A stretch of DNA of 12,615 bases from Acidobacteriaceae bacterium (GCA_003164255.1 PLST01000320.1:11801-24415), one strand, 5' to 3'. Counted from the stretch's first letter, positions 1 to 6,142 are shown. Program-made: numbers and translations. The notes: generated by a model from the letters alone, not told the origin.

Positions 1-525
1 CCAGCGATGGTTCTCCAAATCTGTCCGCGCGCGAGCAATGCCGTCCTGAAATCCACGGAGTTGGATTTCGCTTGTCGAATCTGCCGCTGCATCGTGACCC
101 GCACCTGAAGCAACGTCAGGAGGCCCACTGCGGGCTGGTTCGGGCATTTTCGTTTCCAGCACAGCAACTGGCTGCTCAGGGCCGCTGATGAAGTGCGACG
201 CTGCCCGCTCATAGCCGAGGCGAAAGCCGTCGCAATAGGCGTCCTTCTGGTCGGCCGGAAGATGCGGGTTCAGGTACTCCTTGCGGTCGTTCACGTTGAG
301 TTCGCGGTGCTTGTCAAAGTCCTTGCGAGCGCCTGCGACTCCATCGCGAAAACCCATGAGTTGTGCTTCCGGCAATCCTTGAGGAGGCGCATCCCAGGCA
401 TCGCGATACTGCCGATCGGCAGTAGTTGATTGGGTTTGGGTCTGGCCGGATACTTTCGCAAATCCGGGTCCGGTGAAGGCGAGGAAAAGTGCAATCGCCG
501 AGACTATCTTGGGGGATCTAGTCAT
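1..525 (-). CDS. Secreted hypothetical protein with a duplicated motif (partial, C-terminus outside window)
   Basis: An open frame of 175 codons runs from an ATG (reverse complement of 523-525) to the window edge with no stop. An AGGAG-type ribosome binding site lies about 10 bases upstream. Residues 1-23 look like a Sec signal peptide: a short basic start, a hydrophobic core (IVSAIALFLAF) and a likely cleavage after GFA. The mature part has no domain I can name. A motif at residues 55-74 (QLMGFRDGVAGARKDFDKHR) returns at 155-174 (QLRGFQDGIARARTDLENHR), so the protein contains a repeat about 100 residues long. The first copy continues into a segment with a GFRLGYERA motif near residue 100, which itself echoes GFRDGVAGA. 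Between the copies lies a low-complexity stretch rich in Pro, Ala and Gly. Export is well supported; the function is unknown. Confidence 0.8.
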   Translation of the reverse strand, partial: MTRSPKIVSAIALFLAFTGPGFAKVSGQTQTQSTTADRQYRDAWDAPPQGLPEAQLMGFRDGVAGARKDFDKHRELNVNDRKEYLNPHLPADQKDAYCDGFRLGYERAASHFISGPEQPVAVLETKMPEPARSGPPDVASGAGHDAAADSTSEIQLRGFQDGIARARTDLENHRW

Positions 526-734
526 GGCTTGCTGTCTCCTTGTCTCCTGACGGTTACCTGTTGGTTCTTACAGGGTCAGGAAACATACCGCGACTGCGGC
601 AATAACTAGGATGCGGGAACAGCAACCCCCATTGTTGGTCAATTGTGTTCAGGAGGGTATTTTTTGTCTGATCTTCTTCGCAGGGAGGGATCCAGGACCT
701 GTGAACATGCGCACCCTGCAGGGTTTACAGGCGC

Positions 735-1595
735 CTACCGCAGCAGGTCCTCAAGCGTCGTGCTCAGGCTGGTTTTGTCGTCGCGGTACTTCACTATCAC
801 CGCGGCGTAGAGGCTCAGACCCCATTCATGTCCCTTGCCCTTGGTCACGGCGCGCGAGCCGGGAACCACCACCGCATTTTCTGGAACCATCAGCGGCAGC
901 TCGTCCGTTGCGCGCAGCACTTCGCCGCTCACCAGGTTGTACACCGGCGTGCCGCGCGTCAGGATCGTTCCCGCCGCCAGCACAGCGCCCTTGCGTACGA
1001 TGGTGCCTTCGTAAACGCCGCAGTTGCCGCCCACCAGCACATCGTCTTCAATCACCACCGGACCGGCATTCACCGGCTCCAGCACGCCGCCGATCTGTGC
1101 CGCGGCGCTCAGGTGAACGCGCTTGCCAATCTGCGCGCACGAGCCCACCAGAGCATGAGAGTCCACCATCGTCCCTTCGTCCACATAGGCCCCGGCGTTC
1201 ACATACATCGGCGGCATGCACACCACGCTCCGTGCCAGGTAAGCTCCCGAGCGAATCGACGATCCGCCCGGAACCACCCTCACCCCGTCGCCTGCGCCAA
1301 AGTGGCGCACGGGATAGGTATGTTTGTCGACGAAAGAAAGCCCTGCGCCCGGCATCTCTTCGAGCGCGCCGAGCCGGAACCCAAGCAGGATCCCCTGTTT
1401 CACCCATGCATTTACCCGCCAGCCCGTCGGCGAGCTGGCATCTGGGCTAGCCGACCGCACCTCGCCCTTTTCCAGGGCCTCGCGCAGGGCAAGAAAAGCC
1501 GGCATCGCCGCAGGATCGTTTTGAGCCTCGGCTCCAGCCTTGAAAAGCCGCTCAATAGTCGTTTGCAATTCGGGAAGGGATTCGCTCGCACTCAT
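735..1595 (-). CDS. dapD: 2,3,4,5-tetrahydropyridine-2,6-dicarboxylate N-succinyltransferase (DapD)
   Basis: DapD transfers a succinyl group from succinyl-CoA to tetrahydrodipicolinate in the cytoplasm. This is the acylase-branch step toward meso-diaminopimelate (cell wall) and lysine. The product is 286 aa, close to the 274 aa of the E. coli enzyme. An N-terminal helical part (about 1-100) includes NAWVKQGILLGFRL (62-75). A left-handed beta-helix of hexapeptide repeats (about 105-215) follows. The hallmark AYVDEGTMVDS (136-146), GSCAQIGKRVHLS (151-163) and IGGVLEP (168-174) are present. So are the active-site regions around DEGTMVD and VYEGTIV (194-200), and the C-terminal SLYAAVIVKY (261-270). 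The start is the ATG at 1593-1595; its ribosome binding site is weak. The stop is TAG at 735-737. A small gene lies upstream on the same strand, 107 bp away, and may be co-transcribed. No other lysine-pathway gene is in view. Confidence 0.97.
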   Translation of the reverse strand: MSASESLPELQTTIERLFKAGAEAQNDPAAMPAFLALREALEKGEVRSASPDASSPTGWRVNAWVKQGILLGFRLGALEEMPGAGLSFVDKHTYPVRHFGAGDGVRVVPGGSSIRSGAYLARSVVCMPPMYVNAGAYVDEGTMVDSHALVGSCAQIGKRVHLSAAAQIGGVLEPVNAGPVVIEDDVLVGGNCGVYEGTIVRKGAVLAAGTILTRGTPVYNLVSGEVLRATDELPLMVPENAVVVPGSRAVTKGKGHEWGLSLYAAVIVKYRDDKTSLSTTLEDLLR

Positions 1596-1645
1596 CGCAT
1601 CTCGAGTCTATCAACACTTACGGCCTGTCATGCATCATGAGCCCC

Positions 1646-1667
1646 AGCCCTCCCGCAGGGCTTTTCT
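1646..1667 (+). terminator. Hairpin plus T-run in terminator orientation on the plus strand
   Basis: AGCCCT (1646-1651), a 5-base loop and AGGGCT (1657-1662) form a perfect 6-bp stem followed by TTTTCT. This is the shape of a rho-independent terminator for plus-strand transcription. No plus-strand gene ends here: both flanking genes are on the minus strand. It may stop antisense transcription, act as a hairpin in the minus-strand transcript between the two genes, or be chance. Confidence 0.35.
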
Positions 1668-1702
1668 AATCCCTGTTCCCTATTCTATTTCCCCTGTACT
1701 TT

Positions 1703-2044
1703 TCAGGCCGCATTGATCCCGTTCAGCTTCTTCGCACCCCGCCCATTGAGCCCGATCGCCCGCAGCTTGAAGCAGTTTTTCCCGGTCGGAATCATCGCCA
1801 GCGGCACCGGCGTCCGGCTAGGCCTCTCGTGGAAGTTCTTGGCTTCGAGCCATGCCCCCAGCCGACGGTCGCTGATCTCCGGCTGTCCCTGCCAGAAACC
1901 CGGCCCCAGAATGCACTGGATCTCCAGATGGTCCAATTGGAGACTAATCGCCACCGTGCCCTGCTCGAAATACCGCCTCACATTGTCTGCACCCACCTGC
2001 AACCCGGTGAATGCGCATCCCGTGCTTTGCGTCCTCACAACCAT
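1703..2044 (-). CDS. Conserved-looking hypothetical protein, 113 aa
   Basis: I do not recognise a named family. From the ATG at 2042-2044 the 113-aa product reads like a compact globular protein: a YFEQGTVAISLQLDHLEIQC core, then GPGFWQGQPEI, a segment with RLGAWLEAK, and PVPLAMIPTGKNCFKLRAI near the end. The alternation of Trp, aromatic and charged residues is protein-like and unlike an antisense shadow. I have a vague recollection of similar small cytoplasmic proteins in acidobacteria, not verified. No signal peptide or membrane segment is visible. The frame stays open to an ATG at 2209, giving 168 aa, but the extra 55 residues are Gly/Asn-rich and featureless. I therefore prefer 2044, although its ribosome binding site (GGCAGG) is only moderate. 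Stop TGA at 1703-1705. It lies upstream of dapD on the same strand and is divergent from pyrH. Confidence 0.6.
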   Translation of the reverse strand: MVVRTQSTGCAFTGLQVGADNVRRYFEQGTVAISLQLDHLEIQCILGPGFWQGQPEISDRRLGAWLEAKNFHERPSRTPVPLAMIPTGKNCFKLRAIGLNGRGAKKLNGINAA

Positions 2045-2225
2045 GCCGTGCCTGCCGTTCTTTGCCGGATTGGTTCCAGAATAGGCAGACTCACCCCCAG
2101 GCCAGCCCTTCACGCACCCAAAAACCTGCGCTAAGTTCCCTAATTTGAATCCGGCAGAACGACCTCCCAAATTGAAACTCCTCAGGCCTCCATCCGCCTT
2201 GCCCCTCAAAACCTCTCACCACCCC

Positions 2226-2257
2226 TTGAAACAGCCCTCCGGCCGTTATGCGATACT
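2226..2257 (+). promoter_or_regulatory. Possible pyrH promoter
   Basis: TTGAAA (2226-2231) resembles a -35 box. TGCGATACT (2249-2257) resembles an extended -10 with the TG motif, GATACT matching TATAAT at four of six positions. The spacer is 20 bp, longer than ideal. Transcription would begin only a few bases before the pyrH ATG at 2267, giving a very short leader. This agrees with the poorly spaced ribosome binding site (GGAAAG ends two bases before the ATG). Sequence resemblance only. Confidence 0.3.
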
Positions 2258-2266
2258 CGGAAAGAC

Positions 2267-2971
2267 ATGTATAAGCGGATCGTTCTCAAGCTTTCAGGTG
2301 AAGCGTTGGCAGGTCCTCGCGGATTCGGCCTCGACGCTGAAAAAGTCTCTGAAATTGCCGGCGAACTGGCAGAAATTCACGAGCTCGGCGTCGAATTGGG
2401 CATCGTCGTTGGCGGAGGCAACATCTTTCGCGGCGTCGAAGGCCAGGCCCGCGAAATGGATCGGGTCAGCGCCGACTCCATGGGCATGCTCTCCACCGTC
2501 ATCAACGCCATCGCCCTGCAGGACGCCCTCGAAAAACGCAACGTTCAGTGCCGCGTCATGAGCGCCGTCTTCATGAATCAGCTCGCCGAGCCGTACATCC
2601 GCCGCCGCGCCGTCCGTCACCTTGAGAAGGGCCGCGTCGTCATCTTTGCCGCCGGCATCGGCAATCCCTTCTTCTCCTCTGACACCGCCGCCAGCCTCCG
2701 CGCAATGGAGATCAAGGCCGACGTGCTCCTCAAGGGCACCAAGGTCGAAGGCGTCTACAACGCCGATCCCGTCCTTGTGAAAGACGCCGTCAAATACGAC
2801 GAAATCACCTACATGGAAATTCTCCGCCTCGGCCTAAAGGTCATGGACCTCACCGCCGTGAGCCTCTGCAAAGACAACAACCTGCCCATGATCATCTTCA
2901 ACATGAACCAGCCCGGAAACATCAGGCGCGTTGTCCTGGGCGAAAAAGTCGGTTCCCTGGTTACTGCTTAG
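2267..2971 (+). CDS. pyrH: UMP kinase (uridylate kinase)
   Basis: PyrH phosphorylates UMP to UDP with ATP, an essential cytoplasmic step of pyrimidine nucleotide synthesis. The bacterial enzyme is a hexamer of the amino-acid-kinase fold. The 234-aa product has the usual length. The N-terminal KLSGEAL (8-14) and the GGGNIFRG phosphate loop (49-56) are present. The UMP-binding region RVSADSMGMLSTVINA (66-81) contains Asp70. AGIGNPFFSSDTAA (129-142), LKGTKVEGVYNADP (155-168) and LKVMDLTAVSL (190-200) complete the family pattern. The start ATG at 2267 gives the typical MYKRIVLKLSGE beginning; stop TAG at 2969-2971. In most bacteria pyrH lies between tsf and frr. Here it is flanked by a divergent small gene and, after 202 bp, an acyltransferase gene, so it appears to be a single-gene unit. 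Confidence 0.98.
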   Translation: MYKRIVLKLSGEALAGPRGFGLDAEKVSEIAGELAEIHELGVELGIVVGGGNIFRGVEGQAREMDRVSADSMGMLSTVINAIALQDALEKRNVQCRVMSAVFMNQLAEPYIRRRAVRHLEKGRVVIFAAGIGNPFFSSDTAASLRAMEIKADVLLKGTKVEGVYNADPVLVKDAVKYDEITYMEILRLGLKVMDLTAVSLCKDNNLPMIIFNMNQPGNIRRVVLGEKVGSLVTA

Positions 2972-2987
2972 GAAATCTTCCATTTTT
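2971..2987 (+). terminator. Weak possible terminator after pyrH
   Basis: GGAA (2971-2974), loop ATC and TTCC (2978-2981) form a 4-bp stem followed by ATTTTT (2982-2987), starting at the last base of the pyrH stop codon. The stem is too short to be convincing. It is listed only because of the T-run and its position. Confidence 0.22.
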
Positions 2988-3012
2988 GAACCGCCCGGGC
3001 CTTCCCAACTCC

Positions 3013-3051
3013 GGCCTCGACCCCTGGCCTCGACCCCAGGCTTCGACCTCT
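3013..3051 (+). repeat. Three tandem 13-bp repeats
   Basis: GGCCTCGACCCCT (3013-3025), GGCCTCGACCCCA (3026-3038) and GGCTTCGACCTCT (3039-3051) follow each other with an exact 13-bp period. The first two copies differ at the last base only; the third has three changes. They lie in the 202-bp gap between pyrH and the acyltransferase gene. The copies could be protein-binding sites or a replication-slippage product; nothing in the sequence decides this. Confidence 0.8.
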
Positions 3052-3173
3052 GCCCTGCTCAACTGCATCCAATTGCCAGCAGCCGGCCAAGAACGTTCCT
3101 GAAGCTCCAGGCAGAGAGCCGGAAGCCGAGCAGATGCCTTAGAAACCTGCCCTTCGGAGACGTCTAAAAAACC

Positions 3174-4274
3174 GTGGACTCGAGCAAGCCAGCCCGGCTG
3201 AATGCGCTTACAGGCCTGCGCTGCTTCGCGGCCCTCAACATTGTCTTCTTCCACTTCTCCAATCCCCAGTGGTTCGGCTTCATGGCCCCCGTAGTCAATG
3301 CCGGCTTTGCCTCTGTCAGCTTCTTCATCCTGCTCTCCGGTTTTGTGCTCGCCTACAACTACGCGGCCAAGGCCCGCGAAGGCCAGCTTGACCGCACCCG
3401 CTTCTGGGAAGCACGCTTCACCCGCCTCTATCCCATCTACCTGCTCAGCCTTATCCTCAGCTGGCGCATGATTCCCCTGGAGTACGCGGCCCACACCCAC
3501 GCCATGTTCTGGACCGGCATGGTCCTCTCGCCCCTCCTCCTTCAGGGCTGGATTCCGTCCATCGCCACCTTCCTCAACACCCCCGCCTGGACCATGTCGG
3601 CCGAGTCCGCCTTCTATGTCGTCTTTCCATGGATGGCCCGCTGGAAGCGCCCCGTCTCCATCCCCACCCACCTGCTCAAGATGGCGGGTGTCTGGTGTCT
3701 AGGCATGGTCCCAGGAGTCCTCTACATCGTCTTCAACCCTGACGGCATTGCTCCCACCGATCGCTGGAGCTGGGGTCCCTGGCTGCAAGCCCTCAAGTAC
3801 ACGCCGCTGCCGCATCTCGCCAGTTTCGTCTTCGGCGTCCTGCTGGCCTCGCTCGACGAGTTGGTCGGCCGCTCCGGCCGCCTCCGCTTCATTCTCGGCG
3901 TCTTCGGCTTCGCTGCAACCTTCGGCCTGCTTGAGCTCGGCCCGCTCGTCCCCTATCCCGTCGTCCACGATGGCCTGCTCATGCCCCTGTTTGGCTGCAT
4001 CATCCTTGGGCTGGCCGGCAACAATCCCCTATCCTGGGCCCTCAGCCGCCCTCCCCTGGTCTTCGTCGGAGAGGCCAGTTACTGCCTCTACCTGCTCCAT
4101 TTCAACTTCTGGAACCTCATTCACGACTACCACGTCCTCGATCACCTCGGTCTCGCCCGTTTCGATCCCTGGATCAGCTACGTCATCCTCATTGCCATGG
4201 CTCTGGCTGCCCTCCATTTTGTCGAAAAGCCCGCACAGCGCCTCCTCCGCTCCTGGATGCATGTCTGGCGCTAG
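3174..4274 (+). CDS. Acyltransferase family 3 membrane protein
   Basis: Members of this family (Pfam Acyl_transf_3, OafA/NodX type) move acyl groups, often acetyl, across the inner membrane onto surface sugars or lipids; the substrate here is unknown. The 366-aa product is mostly hydrophobic with about ten predicted membrane spans. It begins with the family signature LTGLRCFAALNIVFFHF, in which Arg16 and His27 have the R-X10-H spacing tied to acyl transfer. FFILLSGFVLAYNY (50-63), FWEARFTRLYPIYLLSL (77-93) and NTPAWTMSAESAFYVVFPW (135-153) follow. A C-terminal SYCLYLLHFNFW (302-313) completes the pattern. The start is GTG at 3174: an in-frame TAA at 3165-3167 excludes any earlier start, and GGAG at 3156-3159 is a distant ribosome binding site. 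Stop TAG at 4272-4274. No polysaccharide genes accompany it. Confidence 0.92.
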   Translation: MDSSKPARLNALTGLRCFAALNIVFFHFSNPQWFGFMAPVVNAGFASVSFFILLSGFVLAYNYAAKAREGQLDRTRFWEARFTRLYPIYLLSLILSWRMIPLEYAAHTHAMFWTGMVLSPLLLQGWIPSIATFLNTPAWTMSAESAFYVVFPWMARWKRPVSIPTHLLKMAGVWCLGMVPGVLYIVFNPDGIAPTDRWSWGPWLQALKYTPLPHLASFVFGVLLASLDELVGRSGRLRFILGVFGFAATFGLLELGPLVPYPVVHDGLLMPLFGCIILGLAGNNPLSWALSRPPLVFVGEASYCLYLLHFNFWNLIHDYHVLDHLGLARFDPWISYVILIAMALAALHFVEKPAQRLLRSWMHVWR

Positions 4275-4304
4275 AGCCTGGGATTAACTTTCGCGTGGGC
4301 GGCG

Positions 4305-4402
4305 CTGGGCGCCGGTTTTTCCCAGTTCTAGGAATGAGGAGCGACGAATATCGGGAATCTTCGAGCGACGAATGACAACGAAATGGGGAAAACCGGCCCC
4401 AG
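4305..4402 (+). repeat. Arm A of the element: 19-bp stem with repeat-bearing loop
   Basis: CTGGGCGCCGGTTTTTCCCA (4305-4324) pairs with 4384-4402 (TGGGGAAAACCGGCCCCAG). Read as plus-strand RNA, all 19 positions pair, one of them as G-U (4320 with 4388), with a single bulged C at 4310. On the minus strand the G-U would become an A-C mismatch. The 59-base loop holds GAGCGACGAAT twice (4339-4349 and 4363-4373) and a possible minor stem of six out of seven pairs (4345-4351 with 4357-4363). Confidence 0.75.
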
Positions 4403-4404
4403 CC

Positions 4405-4430
4405 CCCCGGGTTGCGGCGCAAATCCGGGG
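4405..4430. repeat. Arm C of the element: small GC-rich hairpin
   Basis: CCCCGG (4405-4410) pairs with CCGGGG (4425-4430). Inside it TTGC (4412-4415) pairs with GCAA (4419-4422) around a 3-base loop. The arm starts two bases after arm A ends. Confidence 0.65.
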
Positions 4431-4431
4431 T

Positions 4432-4494
4432 CGAAATCGGTCCATACTGGTCGACGCGGCGACTCGACCTCCGCCCGGTCTGGCCCGATTTCCG
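4432..4494. repeat. Arm B of the element: two nested stems
   Basis: GAAATCGG (4433-4440) pairs perfectly with CCGATTTC (4485-4492), and CC (4442-4443) with GG (4482-4483) beyond one mismatch. Nested inside, GGTCGA (4449-4454) pairs with TCGACC (4464-4469) around a 9-base loop. The arm starts right after arm C and ends seven bases before the right terminal repeat. Confidence 0.6.
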
Positions 4495-4564
4495 TTCGCA
4501 ACGCCGCCCACGCGAAAGTTAATCGCAGGCTCTTGCTATTAACCCGTAGGGTCCATCGCCCAAA

Positions 4565-4575
4565 GGTGTTACACC
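4565..4575. promoter_or_regulatory. Operator-like palindrome upstream of the kinase-TonB gene
   Basis: GGTGT-T-ACACC is a perfect 11-bp palindrome with a one-base centre, 43 bp before the ATG at 4619. It overlaps TTACAC (4570-4575), a poor -35 match with TATTCT about 18 bp further on. The position suits a regulator-binding site, but no regulator is suggested by the window. Confidence 0.3.
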
Positions 4576-4618
4576 CGCATGTCATTTTCAGCTATTCTTC
4601 CTCTGAACCTCGGATAAA

Positions 4619-6094
4619 ATGATCTCGGCCATGAACGTATCGGCAATTCGAAGCGATTGGGTCGGCCACGTCATTGATGAGAGATTCACCCTCCTCCAAT
4701 GGCTGGGCGGCTCTGAGCAGAGTGCTGTCTTCCGCACCGAATTCCCTGAAGGCGGCAAGAACCGCAAAGCCGTCATCAAGCTCATCCCTGCCGATGCCTG
4801 GGATGCTGAAGCCCGTGTGGAGGGCTGGAAGGCCTCCGCCAGTCTCTCCCACCCGACGCTCATGCACCTGTTTGCCACCGGCGTCTGCGAGGTCGACGGC
4901 CTCTCCATGCTGTACGCCGTCACCGAATACGCTGAAGAGGTTCTCGCCGATATCCTGCCCGAGCGCCCCCTATCCACGACTGAAGCCTGGGAGATGATCG
5001 GCCCCGTGCTCGACGCGCTTGCATGGATCCACGGCAAGGGTTTCGTCCACGGCCATCTCAAGCCCACCAACATCATGGTTGTTGACGAACGGCTCAAGCT
5101 CTCCGGAGAGAGTCTCCGTATTGCGGGTCATCCCGGCAATCCGCCCCCCAACCCCAGCATTTACGAGGCTCCTGAGAGTGCCTCGGGCGCCGTCAATCCT
5201 GAGGCGGATCTCTGGTCGCTCGGCGTCACGGTCGTTGAGGCGCTTACGCAGCGCCGTCCTTCCAGCCCGGGAATGAACCAGGACGATCCTGTCATTCCCA
5301 GCTCCATTCCGCATCCTTTTGCTGAGATCGCCCGCGGCTGTCTCCGCTCCAATCCCGCTCAGCGCTTCACCGTCGCAGATGTCAGGGATGCGCTTGGCAT
5401 TGGCCGTCCTGCCCCGGAATCGTCCGAGGTTGCTCCCGGCAAGGTTCCGCCCCTCGGCCGCCTTGGCATTCTTGTCGTCCCGATCATCGTCATTGCTGCG
5501 GTGCTGGTCGTCCGCGAGGTCAGTATGCACATGCGCGCCCGGCAAACCGCCATATCGGCTTCCCAGCAACAGCAGGTCGTCCCGGACGCCGCTCAGCCCA
5601 AGCCCTCGGCAGCAACACCTGCTCCTGAACAGGCCCCCGCGCCCGCCGCCACTGAGCCTTCTGCTACTACTGCTCCTCCGCCCGACCAGGCGCAGACGCA
5701 ACCCGCGTCTCAGCCCGAACCCCAAACCGAGGCCCCCGCCCCCGCTGAGTCCACGCCGTCACCCGCGTCCCTGCCCCCGGGCAACGCCCCCTTGAACGCG
5801 GAAGTCGTCACCCAGGTCCTGCCCGATCTGCTGCCCACCGCAGTCCACTCCATCCAGGGCAAGATCAACGTCGAGGTGCGGGTCACCGTCGACTCCGGCG
5901 GCAACGTCTCCAATGCGGAGTTCGAGTCCGAAGGCCCCAGCAAGTACTTCTCAAAGGCTGCCTTGGATGCGGCCCAGAAGTGGAAGTTCAAACCCGCGCA
6001 GCCAGGCGGTCAGCCCGCCCCCAGCGACTGGATCCTCAACTTCCAGTTCAAGCAATCCGGCGTCGAAGTCACTCCCACCCGGGCCTCTCACTAA
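4619..6094 (+). CDS. Pseudokinase-transmembrane-TonB C-terminal domain fusion protein
   Basis: The 491-aa product joins three parts. Residues about 16-260 form a Ser/Thr-kinase-like fold with Lys54 (AVIK), the E183-APE segment (183-186) and DLWSLGVTVVEAL (197-209). The catalytic loop reads HGHLKPTN (144-151), with His146 where the catalytic Asp of HRDLKPxN belongs. The DFG position reads SGE (162-164), and the glycine loop LGGSEQSAVF (29-38) is degenerate. The domain is therefore probably a non-catalytic pseudokinase. One membrane span lies at about 281-298. A Pro/Ala/Gln-rich linker (about 320-392) would cross the periplasm. Residues about 395-480 resemble TonB C-terminal domains (INVEVRVTVDSGGNV, AALDAAQKWKFKPA). 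TonB passes inner-membrane energy to outer-membrane transporters. The likely topology is kinase fold in the cytoplasm and TonB domain in the periplasm. ATGs at 4619 and 4631 are both possible starts. Stop TAA at 6092-6094. Confidence 0.88.
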   Translation: MISAMNVSAIRSDWVGHVIDERFTLLQWLGGSEQSAVFRTEFPEGGKNRKAVIKLIPADAWDAEARVEGWKASASLSHPTLMHLFATGVCEVDGLSMLYAVTEYAEEVLADILPERPLSTTEAWEMIGPVLDALAWIHGKGFVHGHLKPTNIMVVDERLKLSGESLRIAGHPGNPPPNPSIYEAPESASGAVNPEADLWSLGVTVVEALTQRRPSSPGMNQDDPVIPSSIPHPFAEIARGCLRSNPAQRFTVADVRDALGIGRPAPESSEVAPGKVPPLGRLGILVVPIIVIAAVLVVREVSMHMRARQTAISASQQQQVVPDAAQPKPSAATPAPEQAPAPAATEPSATTAPPPDQAQTQPASQPEPQTEAPAPAESTPSPASLPPGNAPLNAEVVTQVLPDLLPTAVHSIQGKINVEVRVTVDSGGNVSNAEFESEGPSKYFSKAALDAAQKWKFKPAQPGGQPAPSDWILNFQFKQSGVEVTPTRASH

Positions 6095-6103
6095 CCGCAA
6101 ATT

Positions 6104-6121
6104 CGGCGCTCAGCTTCGCCG
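6104..6121. other. Small hairpin in the convergent gap
   Basis: CGGCG (6104-6108) pairs with CGCCG (6117-6121) around an 8-base loop in the 48-bp gap between two convergent genes. There is no T-run on either strand, so it is at best a weak terminator. Confidence 0.25.
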
Positions 6122-6142
6122 CTCAGGTAGTGTTAACAGGCC

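Larger units (their letters stand above)
4273..4533. repeat. 261-bp element with 32-bp terminal inverted repeats and a cloverleaf-like interior
   Basis: The left end (4273-4304, beginning AGAGCCTGGGATTAAC) and the right end (4502-4533, ending GTTAATCGCAGGCTCT) are reverse complements over 32 bases with one mismatch (4281 against 4525). Between them lie three back-to-back inverted-repeat arms (4305-4402, 4405-4430, 4432-4494) leaving few unpaired bases at the junctions. There is no convincing reading frame inside and no clear target-site duplication outside. The left end overlaps the last two bases of the acyltransferase stop codon. It could be a small non-autonomous mobile element (MITE or REP-like), a large structured RNA, or both. 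The element and the promoter region after it fill the 344-bp gap 4275-4618. Confidence 0.8.

Noticed and set aside
611..1640. Long plus-strand open frames opposite dapD (for example 828-1640).
   Set aside because: They are antisense shadows in GC-rich DNA: rich in Arg, His, Pro and Ala with no domain pattern, while the minus strand encodes an intact DapD.
2045..2209. Longer 168-aa form of the small gene starting at 2209.
   Set aside because: The added 55 residues are low-complexity without motif, and the start would crowd the pyrH promoter region. Not fully excluded.
3013..3051. The 13-bp repeats as a small CRISPR array.
   Set aside because: Copies are contiguous without spacers and far shorter than CRISPR repeats; no cas gene is present.
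4273..4533. The inverted-repeat element as an insertion sequence.
   Set aside because: It has no transposase frame, and no convincing target-site duplication can be read at the ends. At most it is a non-autonomous derivative.
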